The translations under genes were made by a program, and so were the position numbers. The notes below the pieces were generated by a model. The model saw only the letters and a program-made list of their open reading frames with translations. It did no database searches and had not been told where the DNA came from. DNA of 64,000 nucleotides, taken from assembly GCA_013076295.1 (NCBI GenBank), contig RQOL01000718.1:3100001-3164000 (forward strand). The letters run 5' to 3'. Below are positions 22,383-32,535 of this stretch, piece after piece. Origin of the DNA: Sanderia malayensis. Taxonomy: Eukaryota > Cnidaria > Scyphozoa > Semaeostomeae > Pelagiidae. Within the stretch, counting starts at the first letter, position 1. The number at the start of each line of letters is the position of its first letter.

Positions 22383-23722
22383 TTATTGAACGTAGGAAAG
22401 ATGTTTTATCAAATCATCAAAAGTTTTAATAACGTCTCGTATCATTAGCAATTCAATCTGAGCAGAGGAATAGTGCGTTTCTGAGTATCCAGAAAGTTTG
22501 TTGGCAACGGCAGAAACTTGTGAGTATTCTTCATGGGACAAATGCGCAATTATAATTGACAGCAAAATATTTGCGACGTTCCTGAGATTGGAAAACAAAA
22601 CAATTGGCTTGCACATGCGCGTGTCTACGTTACAATAGCCAATACAATCATTACTGTCACCAATTTTGCAATCTTTATCTGAGACGCAAGGCATTGTGGA
22701 GAACTTCTTTTTAATCATATCTGCAGGAAATACATGATCGGCATCGATTATTTTAACGGTTTTAGAATCGTCACGCGTGAAGCCGAAGTTATTCAAATGA
22801 AAGTCGCAGATTAAAAGCTGGAATGAAGCACATTTATCTAACATCAGAAAAACTTGTCTCATGAAGTGAACCTTTTCGCGAAACGTCGGGTAAGAAACAC
22901 GCACAAAAGTATCATACAACATATTCCTTGCTGTCACCACAACATAGCTGAAGAAATTATTCAACCGGCCTTTGTCGATTATGAAATTCTCAACAGGTCC
23001 GGGTCTGGTCGATTCAAAATCGAATAGATCCGGTAAATTCAATATGTCATCAATGTCATCCGCATTGCCATAAACCTGACCAGCCAAATGTGACGCGGAT
23101 TGAACCGCATAAATAGGCCCACACTTTCCATAAAATGGCACAGTCAATTCTGATCCATTGAAGGTCTCAAAAATATACAATTCATGCGAAGAAGAACTGC
23201 TATCGGAGTTTAGGAATTTCAAAATGTATACATCATCTTGACCGACGTTGAGTTCAAACACAGTTTTATCTTTGTTTACCGAGAGGCATTTAGTAATAAC
23301 AGCATTTTCAGCGCACAAGATCTTGCAAAATGTCCCATAGATAGCAAAAAAAGGGAAATTTGCATTTGCATACGCAGCGGCGGCACACTGTAATATAGAC
23401 AACAACATTTTAACTCGGTATAGCAGCCAGCAACAACATAGAATGTAAAATCCTATTGTTTATATAGTAGATGCAATTTACTTCACAAATATTCCAGACC
23501 CTGGGTATTTTGTTCGAATTCCATTCCGCGTTCCGCGTTTTAACAAGGTAGAGCTCCCCGCCCACTTGGGCCTAATTCAAAGAACAAAACAAAAGACTTT
23601 AGACTTACCACTTTCCTTACTTGCTCCTTGTTACAATAGTGAAAATTTCTCCAAAATAAGACCAAGAAGGCTAGAATAATTGACAGTGCGGCAGTAGATC
23701 CAATATTGACAAGAAATGACAT
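22383..23722 (-). CDS. DIPK1: Divergent protein kinase-like protein, DIPK1/FAM69 family
   Basis: Predicted 372-residue type II membrane protein of the ER/Golgi. Exon 1 is 23722-23609 and exon 2 is 23387-22383 (TAA); both phase 0. Residues 10-25 form an uncleaved signal anchor followed by a Cys-bearing stem, as in FAM69 proteins. The PIP49/FAM69 N-terminal region has CKILCAEN...KCLSVNKDK. Kinase-fold elements: VYILKF (candidate ATP-binding Lys), CDFHLNNFG near residue 230 (catalytic-loop equivalent, Asp and Asn retained) and KIIDADHV (metal-binding DFG equivalent, here DAD). A Cys-rich insert, CVSDKDCKIG...DCIGYC...MC, is characteristic of the family. Whether it phosphorylates anything is unknown for this family. 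The upstream in-frame ATG of the long second-exon frame lies in the intron, so I did not use it. Confidence 0.85.
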
Positions 23723-24338
23723 TCTTAATCTTGATAAATTCGCCCACGTTCAGTGAACTCCACCAATAGAATAATGAATGATTGGGAAGGGAAAAGATAG
23801 TTGCGCATGCGTAGCCAGTTTTATGTTAACATGACGTCATAAACGGCAAGGCAATTCTCTCCCGAAGGGGGCAATCATGTGTGTTCATTTATTATATTTA
23901 ATCTTAGGCTCTTTATCAAGATTTCTTTAACAATAAGCCGTTAAAATTAAATACAGATAACGGCCAAAAAGAGAACAATTTATAATATTTTATAACATGA
24001 CCAGATTAGGTTTAATAAAAAGCGGTTTAATACAATTGGTTTCTGCATGTAGAAAATTTTACAACATTTCCAATATGATACAAAAATGACAAGGTTAACA
24101 CGAATAAAGGAGAATAGTTCAAAGTTCTACTTCATTTAAAAAAAACTTTGCAGGACTATATTAAAACATTTGGACTGTCTGTTCTGCAATTAAACATCTA
24201 ATTCAACTTGTAAGGTAACTCATCCAGTTTGCTTTCAATTCGCAACATCTCAAACGATGCTTGTGATGATCCAAAGCGAGACTGCATTGATAGTCTCTTT
24301 TTCGATATTACTCACAGGTCCTTCTTGCCACGTCTTTT
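23723..24338. other. Spacer between DIPK1 5' end and SNRNP40 3' end
   Basis: About 0.6 kb holding the DIPK1 promoter and SNRNP40 3' flank (both genes minus strand). It includes an orphan 29-codon minus-strand ORF at 24198-24287 without further support. No other gene is seen. Confidence 0.45.
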
Positions 24339-27300
24339 CTATTGAGCTTGCAACTCACCAAGATATATCCTCCTGTCACTTCCACAGGACAATACTAAAA
24401 TACGACGGGACGTATCATAAGAATACAAGTCAAGGTATATTGGCATGTCTTGCTTACCTTGTTCTTAGAGAGGCTTTAATAAACAAAAAGCAATATCGTA
24501 AAATCATACAATTCTCATTGAAATGCTTCTACTTACGAATGGGTTCTGTTGGATGAAAATCAACATCATTGACTGAGCCATTGTGGCCTGGTAATTTATA
24601 CACAACTTTTCTGGTAACAGTGTCCCAAACATAAACATATCTGCAGGAAATAAAAATTTTTCGCAGTGTTTAAAGCAACGCAGATTATTGGAAGCGTTTG
24701 ATTGCAGAGAGGTAGGTGTGTAAAAATTCAAAGTGTAGCAGAATCAGGTAATAAAACGTAACAGGTATAACTGGCACAAAGCGATCTTAGCTCACCTATC
24801 TGCTGAGCCACTTGCTATGAACCTACCATCTGGCGACCAACAACATTTGATTAGATTCTAAAAAAAACGTATAAACATCAATGTATTAACATTATAAATT
24901 ATCAGAAGCGTAAATAAGAAGATATTTAGACAAGCAATCCTACCTTTTCAAAGTTATGTTGTGCACCTGTGAATACTTTGATGCATCTTTCTGTCGGTGC
25001 ATATGGTCGAATGTCCCAAACTCGAACTATAAAATCAAAGCACGGACATAAGTGATTGAATGTTATTAAAGTCCCCCCGGGAAAATAGCTATATATACTG
25101 AGTTTGAAAGGAAGCAGGCGATGAGACGGGGGTGAGTGGATGAAAAGATAATTACCAGTATTGTCCATGCCATTTGATAATAGAAAGGAACCATCGGGGC
25201 TCAATTTGAACCCGGTTACTGTATCCGTGTGACCGCGCATCTTGTACAGAACATCGTTCTTACGTAGATCCCACACCTAAACGATATCACCCCTCAATAT
25301 CAAATACAATCCATTGGAGCTTCAATTGACGTGGAGTACATACAACGTATTGGAATATGCTTACCTTGATGGTATTGTCTATTCCACCAGAAAATACCTG
25401 GTCACTTGTATCATTGAAGCACACAGACGTAACCTAGAATGAAAGCAAAATCATTACAAATCAAACAATGCATAATCATGCATAAACAAGCACAACAACA
25501 CAACAACGTAAACTATATATGACATAGTTTCGTGTGTCAAGAAATTGGCAGGGTGGGAGAGAGTTGGCGATTCCAATTAACACATTTAACGAACCTGGTA
25601 GTTATTTTGAAAGGTACTAAGGGCATTTCTTCTCCTTCGATCCCAAAGCTGAAAGAAAAAACGAAATAAATAATGACTTGATAAAAACATAAAATATAGA
25701 ATAACCAAAGGGCTGTAGTAATATTAACAAGATGTAAATGGCATAACTACGAAAGGATTACAGACAACATACTTTAATTGTGCCATCATCTGAGCCACTG
25801 ACGATTAATTCAGGTCCTCTTCTTGCCGGACAGCAGCTGTTTACGAATGACGCATGGCCTTTTAACCTCTTTATTCTCATTCCAGTCTCGTAGTCCCAGC
25901 ATGCAACAGTCTTGTCTGTTGAACACGACACCAGAGTGCTGAAAAAACAACCAAACTCTAGCATGACGACAATAACACCAACCGACCAATCAAAATCAAG
26001 AGAAACTGCACTGTTCGATTCGAAGGCAGCAGAATCGAAGCTCCCAAATCGAATATTCCAAACTTTCAAAGGGGGGAAGGGCTCAAACCTCGAGGCTACA
26101 TTCGCTGGCACATTACAAGTCAATTTCTGATCACGTCAGTTTGTAATTATTAAAATGTACACAAATGTCTTACCTCCCATCTGAGAAGTATTGCAACTCC
26201 ATAATGGCCCCCGTGTGACCTTTTAAAACGGCAAAGTTTTCACATTCACCAAACACATTCCATAAATCTACAAGTGAATTCGTGAGACCACAATAAATTA
26301 CGAGCAAATTAAACATTATAAAAACCATTACGGGTTAAATAAAGAATGATTTTATTGATTATATAGTATTAACAAACTGAGTTTACATATTAGTCTGTCA
26401 AATCCAGCAGATGTTACTGTTTCTCCTTGTGGATGAAACTTGGCTGTAAATACTTCACCCTAAAAACACCAGCAACACATAACATAAACACCTTTGAATA
26501 TTGTTTTCAAATTAAAATCAACCAACGGAAATTATTACTTACACCATGTCCACTCAGAAGCATAATAGGTGATTGCAGCGCAGATGAACGTGCAGGGCCC
26601 TGCAAAACACAAATAGCAAAACCTAATCACAATATGTTTAGCCAATTACAATAACATGGCTGATGTGCGTGGTGTCATCTAATCAAGTGGTAAGCACGCT
26701 CTCGAAACTTCGGTTAAAGCAAATAACGTAGCTAGAAATAAGACGCTAATGGAACGGTGGGCGATCAAAGGAAAACACTGTTTTCAGGTGTCATGGCTGA
26801 GATTGGTTATGTTAACTCGGTGCACGTGTTGTGTTATTTGCTAAAGTAATAGTATGCACCTGCTGCTACTGAGATCAGGCATGAGCATGGAAATCCTGAA
26901 TGCAAACAAGTGACTTGAAGATAAAAAAATGCCATTTCCTAACAAAACTGACTTCCTTATCCTTCCTCGCTTAAAGGTAGCTTTTAGGTCCGTGCTTAGC
27001 ATGTGCAATGCAATATGAAAAAGACAAGTGACAGGGTAGTTAAACTACAGAATTTGATTGTAGCTTGGTTCGCAAACAACTTACTCCGATGGCGCAAGTG
27101 GGCGAGCATTTCTATGGTGTTCACGATGGGGCCTTGGATAAGTGCAAAAATTTCATAAAATCACATTGAAGTAGAACACGATATGGCTCTTAACATTACG
27201 AAATTTCAAAACGTTTGTATTGAAGTTGACCAGGTTACTTTAAAAAACAAAGCACAATTTTATTTTGCAATGAAATTTCAAAAAGCATATTGTTGATTAG

Positions 27301-29865
27301 ATAGCTATGACTTTTTGTCTGAGGTTGAGAATGCTCTAGCCTTATTTTTTAGACAAATCGAGCTTATAAAAAATGTTCTTATCTAAAAAAAGAGTGCATA
27401 GTACAATTCTTTCCAAAGAAAGAGCAAAACCATTGAAAACTCTGAGGTATCACCAATGAAAAGAAAATAGGTTCTGCTTCCCCTGAGAAACTAAATAGCA
27501 ACCTGTAGAATTTGAAAAGACAATTCAAATCAGTAATCGTTTTGCTCAAAAAAACAGACAGGTCCTTTTAATTCACAAAACACAATAACACCACAATAGC
27601 TAATACCAAAATCCTATTAAATTTCTGACTAAACTCGGCCTGACAATAACAAGCAAAATTTTCCATCCAAGTAAATGATTTTCCAATTTTCATTGTTGCA
27701 AGTGAATGCACGATGGCGTTAAAATTCAAGCCTCGTGTTGTGACTTTTGAAAAATTATAAGTTACAAAGCTTGTTCTTGAATCAAAATCATATCAGAACA
27801 TTAGAAAAAACATCATTTGTTAAGTCAATATAACACATGATTCTATAATATAACAGTTGCCAGCATTCACAAACAATACGAACCACAATTGTTAATGTAA
27901 AGCATTGGATTACTTCAGGATTGTGTCTAAACTTAGCCAAAGTAAAACAATTTCAACTCTTGACTTACTTTCGCGTTTGGGTCGACTTTAGATAAGCGTC
28001 CACAAAATACACCCATTTTATGAGTTACTACAAGGTGCCTTGCTTTACAAGCCAATCAACTCATTTCATGATCTCCTTTATAAACACACATGCGCACCAA
28101 TATATCATCTTGTCTCGTGAAATCAACAAATATTCGATGCTTGATAAATGATTGCGTTTGCTTCGATCGTCGGTCCGTCTGAGCGTTAAGAATGTCCACG
28201 AATAGAGTAGTACAGGTTATATTGACATAGCAATTCGTTCGATTAAGCGCTAGGTATATGCAATCTCGATGATTGACTGAGAAATCGAGTTCTAGTCAGC
28301 TGTTATATAATTTCCCATGCAAAATCCTTCATTCAATAAACCATTATGTGTACAGAAATCATTTCGAGAAAACCAAGTTCCGATATCACACGAGCATGCA
28401 ATTGTGAATAGAAATTGCTTGCTTGCGAACAAAGAGGCGAGATGTATGGTGGTGAAGAATACACTGTTATCCAACGATACTTCAACAAACAATGAACAAA
28501 GATATCCCATTAGGGAGATGCACCTATGTCCTTCTCAACCAATCATATGCCTCAATCGAACGATGAAAGATTGACAGAAACGGCAATATAAAACAGTGCT
28601 GAGAATTACAATGTGTTTAATGTATAAATCCAACGATTGATAATTGAAGAGACCGCAACAAAAGACATTATTTAGTCCTTGATTCCTTACATCAATATTG
28701 AAATCCTCAGTTTTATTGGCTTGTTTATTGGTCAGAATCTTCCGAAATAAAAACTTTCAAACAAAAGCAAAGAATTTCATTCGCTTTTCTAAACACAAAC
28801 GTGTCATGCAAGGATCTTAAATATTGTCTGACTAATGTGCTATTCGTAGTGAAAAAATCTACGCTGTGGCTTCAGATATTTCGAATTGCAAGAGCACATG
28901 CTGAAAGCGAATGCAAAGAAATAATGTGTGCGCTGTGGAAATAAATGCGCAATAATTAAACTGGTCAAAAAACAAAAAATAACCAGGAGTGTGTGGTGTG
29001 TAAATATGCACAATTAACAGCAGGTGAGTACTTAAAAAAGCTTAACGTGTTAGTAATTAACCAAAGCATTACATCTATTGTTTCCTCAAATTGTATCATG
29101 AATATAAGATATTGTTAGCGCTTTCCTTGCGTGTGGTATATTGATTATAAGACGCATCTGGTAAAGGAATACATAAACAATAACTAGGAGAAATAGAAAA
29201 CATGACTGATAAACAACTGAAGTCAAATCTGCGCAGTTCGAGCTCGTGCAATTTCAAATCGATCCGACTCGAACGAAATTCTCCCTGCATTCAATTCAAG
29301 GGAGAATTTCTTCAGAATTCAAAATCGATCTTAACAAGAAAACCTCTATAATTTGAGCCATTTGCAATTCAAACATTTTTATGATCCTCCAGAGTGATCG
29401 AATTAGACAGAGTTTACTGTAGATTGTAAAACCAATACATATAATGAATGAGATCTTGTAGTGTATAATGTAGCTTAGCGATAGTGTGACACTGCACTCT
29501 GCACTCTTCGATAAAAACAGACTGATAAATGTAAACTGAGATATGGAGGAAAACCTGAATAAACCTCAATAATTTCATTTTATATGGTATGCTATGATAA
29601 ACCGATATTTCTCGCTCCAAAATTCACAATGTTCCTTGGGAGTCTGGATGCTATAATAATTATATATGAATACAACTATCAGTTTAGGCCCATTTTTTCG
29701 TCGTATCCAAAGCACTTTAAAAGAGGACAATATCACAGAAGATAAACATACCGATTGGATAATTTCATTTCTTTGAGCTCCTACCGCTACTAATTCATTC
29801 TTTTGCTTCTTCAAGGGGACAAGTTCGCCTCCAAAATCATAACGTCTCTTTCCTAGTTCAGCCAT
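24339..29865 (-). CDS. SNRNP40: U5 snRNP 40-kDa WD-repeat protein
   Basis: Predicted 350-residue nuclear protein of the U5 snRNP, part of the core spliceosome (human protein is 357 residues). Twelve exons: 29865-29752, 26599-26543, 26459-26387, 26267-26174, 25938-25773, 25648-25595, 25433-25365, 25276-25156, 25026-24944, 24857-24796, 24640-24537, 24394-24339 (TAG); total 351 codons with all phases consistent. The N-terminus MAELGKRRYDFGG..LVPLKKQKNEL and then SSALQSPIMLLSGH match the family. WD blades follow with typical GH...WD spacing, including LKGHASFVNSCCPARRGPEL, VTGFKLSPDGSFLLSNGMDN, IRPYAPTERCIKVF and the closing CGSDRRIYLGEL. Intron 1 is about 3.15 kb while all others are under 500 bp. 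Confidence 0.95.
26600..29751. other. Long first intron of SNRNP40
   Basis: 3.15 kb of AT-rich sequence on the SNRNP40 sense strand (minus). I looked for nested exons on both strands and found none with paired splice signals and a conserved frame; open frames such as those near 28300-28570 look random. Regulatory elements or small RNAs could be hidden here but none is visible. Confidence 0.45.
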
Positions 29866-30263
29866 CTTCTTTAGCTTAGCTCAGCTGGACAAAGCTTACG
29901 TGCTGTGCTGGATATCTCCTTGAAGATGACGAACACGTGTTTAGCAACAACAACCACCTGTTGTCGGCTTCTTTGCTTTGTTGCGCTTCTCAGCTTTTTT
30001 TAAGGGTTTAAGTATATCTTTCTTCACTTCAACAATAGACCCCTCGTTTAGCGAGCCATAATCGTATTTCTTGTATTAATAAGAGGGAAAATCAATGGTG
30101 AAGAATCTACGCTCTTCCCACTAAGACAAACACAATAAAAAAACCACACGGATAACACACTGAATATACGTTATCGTTAAAGATGTTAAGAATTGAATAT
30201 GATATATCTAATAAAGAAACAGCTCAAATGATTCATTCTAATCGTCCAGAATTAGTGAGCAGA

Positions 30264-30653
30264 TTATTCTTCTGTAGCTGCGAAAAGCTCTCGTTTGCCG
30301 TGAAGGTGTCTCATAAACTGACTGAGGTAGTTTTGATTGCTATGCCCGCTTGCTGTTGACGCAGAGCCAAATCTATAACCAGGTGTCATACCAAATTGGA
30401 ATCTTTTGTTTCTTGCAAGAATTTCTTCGTCCAAACTGTCATCAAACGGAAACTCTCGCTTGCCAAGAAGGTTTCTGAACTCATGATGAGAAAAGGCATT
30501 GCCAGCTCCTTGTCCATGGCGATTGTGTTGCTGCAAATTCAACAAGTGCCCAATTCCTGGTCCACCAAAAATCGCTCTTTTTTCAGGCAGTTTGCTTGGC
30601 TTGCAGTGCGCAACAGCCACCAAGACAGTGCAGAAAACAACAGGAAGATGCAT
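30264..30653 (-). CDS. Neuropeptide precursor with two amidated peptides, family not recognised
   Basis: A 129-residue secreted prohormone. Residues 1-17 are a signal peptide (MHLPVVFCTVLVAVAHC). LPEKR (22-26) releases peptide A, residues 27-63, ending EFRNLL before the amidation/cleavage site GKR (64-66). An acidic spacer EFPFDDSLDEEILARN ends at KR (83-84). Peptide B, residues 85-118, ends FMRHLH before GKR (119-121), and the tail is ELFAATEE. A and B look like duplicates: both begin with an FG..PG motif (IFGGPGIG and FQFGMTPGY), end F-(M)-R-x-L-x-GKR and are followed by E. There are no Cys residues in the mature peptides. I chose ATG 30653 because a consensus acceptor (ttttcattccag) lies just upstream in the 5' UTR. 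Expected in secretory granules of neurons or endocrine cells. Confidence 0.82.
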   Translation of the reverse strand: MHLPVVFCTVLVAVAHCKPSKLPEKRAIFGGPGIGHLLNLQQHNRHGQGAGNAFSHHEFRNLLGKREFPFDDSLDEEILARNKRFQFGMTPGYRFGSASTASGHSNQNYLSQFMRHLHGKRELFAATEE

Positions 30654-30845
30654 TGTGGTTGATGGAAGATCTTTCTGGAAGAGCTTTCTGGAATGAAAAG
30701 AAGCCTCACAAAAGTGCTCAAAAATATAAAAAACAAAACACCGTGTAAAGAGCATGAAATGATTGACAATGTTGAAAAATGACTTACCTTGGAGATTCTT
30801 GAACTTTGCAAAAAATGCTTCTTCCTTGACACCTGATCTTGAATT
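30654..30845 (-). other. Inferred 5' UTR with one intron (neuropeptide gene)
   Basis: On the minus strand a noncoding exon ending CTCCAAG before gtaagtc (donor at about 30787) is followed by an acceptor ttcattccag near 30692, then 38 bp of UTR before the ATG. This matches a TATA box at 30871-30877 and explains why the upstream open frame is not coding. Confidence 0.55.
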
Positions 30846-30870
30846 GTGAAATAAACCTGTGGCCAATGCA

Positions 30871-30877
30871 TTTTATA
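30871..30877 (-). promoter_or_regulatory. TATA box of the neuropeptide gene
   Basis: The minus strand reads TATAAAA within ggTATAAAATGC, about 30 bp before the inferred transcription start near 30845 and 218 bp before the ATG. A strong TATA box is typical of tissue-specific hormone genes. Confidence 0.55.
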
Positions 30878-31306
30878 CCAGCAAAGAAGTAATAAAAATG
30901 ACTCAAGTTGATTTACTGTGGAATAAACTAAGCACTTTAATGCATGTTGCTTCATTCTCTAGCACATTATGAGGCAATTCCGTGCCTATACCAGTATTCA
31001 ATTGTATTTATAACATAATTTAATACATAGCTAACAGCATTTACAATAAGATCTCTGGGAAACTGGCATCTGTGCACAGGTTCCAACCCTGCAATGATAG
31101 CATTTTATTGCAGCAGAAGAATCTCACGAAATCAGCTTTGAGAGAAAAATGTTGCAAAAGTACTTAACATGCAATAAAATTGTACATCCAAACCAATATA
31201 AATTTAGCCATTAACACTTCACCAATATCAAACAGATTTAAATTCAGTCTTACAAAAGATTAAATTCACATATGTGTATAACAATGCAGAAGAAAAAATT
31301 AAATCA

Positions 31307-32074
31307 TTATTTTGCTTTAACTATTGAAAGAGCTTGTATATCTTCAAGCATTTTATCAGTTGTATTCTTAAACTCCTGCTCAGTAGAAGGCAGGTTATCA
31401 CAAAAATCTGAATTTAATTGATCAAAAAGGCATTTTAAAGTCTCATTATGTCGTTGATTAGATTGCAACATTGCTTTAAAACATGGATCAAAGTATAAAC
31501 ATTTCTGATGCAGGAATTTTGGTATATCTTCACTCAATTGTTTGGTTCTTCTTTCATGATCAGAGCGTGTTCTATCAAGATATTTCTCATTTGCATCGAA
31601 TTTTCCCGATTGCATACTGTTAGGATCTCTTGATAGTTTCTCCTTGCGTGAAAAATATTTAATATAATCCTGTTGACTTTGTTCCCTTCGTTTCACCGCA
31701 GAATGAATGGTTGGAAATTTTTCGCAAAGACCTTTAATAGGCCTAACAAATGTTTGCCTTATAATGGCATCTCTCTGTTGCTGAGAGTCCTCTATTTGGG
31801 CTGCAACATCTTTTAACATTTCAGCATGCTCTACAAGATGTTCCGAGTCCTTTATAAGTTTTGAACTATTGAAAAGCTCATAGGCAATACGCTGTTCTAA
31901 TTTCGACAAACTTATAGACGATTCGAGACATTTCTTCGTGTTTTTGTACAATTTCTTCGACAGGTTCTCGGCTACGACAACCTGCTGCACTTGTGCATCG
32001 AATTCTGCATCATCAACAGCTTTTATGCTGGATTTTTTTGGTGCTATCAGTTTGTTAAATGGATTCCAAGACAT
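31307..32074 (-). CDS. BIN3: Bridging integrator 3 (BAR-domain protein), intronless
   Basis: 255 residues in one exon from ATG 32074 to TAA 31307; human BIN3 has 253. It begins MSWNPFNKL (human MSWIPFK) and keeps PKK soon after. It contains an all-helical N-BAR fold with VRPIKGLCEKFPTIHSAVKRREQSQQDY, matching the family's IEPLKKFGSVFPSLNMAVKRREQALQDY region, and ends QALSIVKAK (human RALSIVADD). BIN3 proteins bind curved membranes and act in actin and septum organisation. The gene is unspliced although vertebrate BIN3 has several introns, which points to a retrocopy or complete intron loss. Confidence 0.92.
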   Translation of the reverse strand: MSWNPFNKLIAPKKSSIKAVDDAEFDAQVQQVVVAENLSKKLYKNTKKCLESSISLSKLEQRIAYELFNSSKLIKDSEHLVEHAEMLKDVAAQIEDSQQQRDAIIRQTFVRPIKGLCEKFPTIHSAVKRREQSQQDYIKYFSRKEKLSRDPNSMQSGKFDANEKYLDRTRSDHERRTKQLSEDIPKFLHQKCLYFDPCFKAMLQSNQRHNETLKCLFDQLNSDFCDNLPSTEQEFKNTTDKMLEDIQALSIVKAK

Positions 32075-32535
32075 TGCTTGAAAACATTCAGCATCGATCC
32101 AAGCAAACCATCATTAAATCCCAAATAAATAATTGATATCATTAAAATTCAAAGATTTCCGATTTGTGAAATTTTTATTACGTCATGTTGTATGCTCCTG
32201 TGCAGTAGAGAAACTACGCTACGGCTTGGGCTTGCGTTTTGTTGTTGTGGCTGATGCAAGGAAGAAGCAACACGACACTGTCTTCAAGCGTGTTCTAAAT
32301 GAACCAGCTTTTTAAGTTTGATATCATTGACGATAGCATGTTTTAAAAGCTATGCTCCAGTTGTGAACTTCAAGCGTGACAAATCTAATATTCTTTATTT
32401 TAAGTAGCAAGGTAAGTAACGAAAAAGCTTTAATTTCTCTCACATCAAAGCGAAGTGGGCGTGTCTCTGACTTTCGTTTGGAAAAGGTGTCGTGGAGGTA
32501 TTTACAATTGATGCTTCTATTACAGTAAAGTTGTC
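32075..32535. other. Divergent promoter region of BIN3 and TEP1
   Basis: The BIN3 start (minus) and TEP1 start (plus) are 461 bp apart, so a shared or bidirectional promoter is likely. No TATA box is evident at either side. Confidence 0.4.

Noticed and set aside
30539..30955. Longer minus-strand frames upstream of the neuropeptide start
   Set aside because: They run through an apparent 5' UTR intron (donor gtaagtc near 30787, acceptor near 30692) and across the TATA box; the signal peptide begins at ATG 30653.
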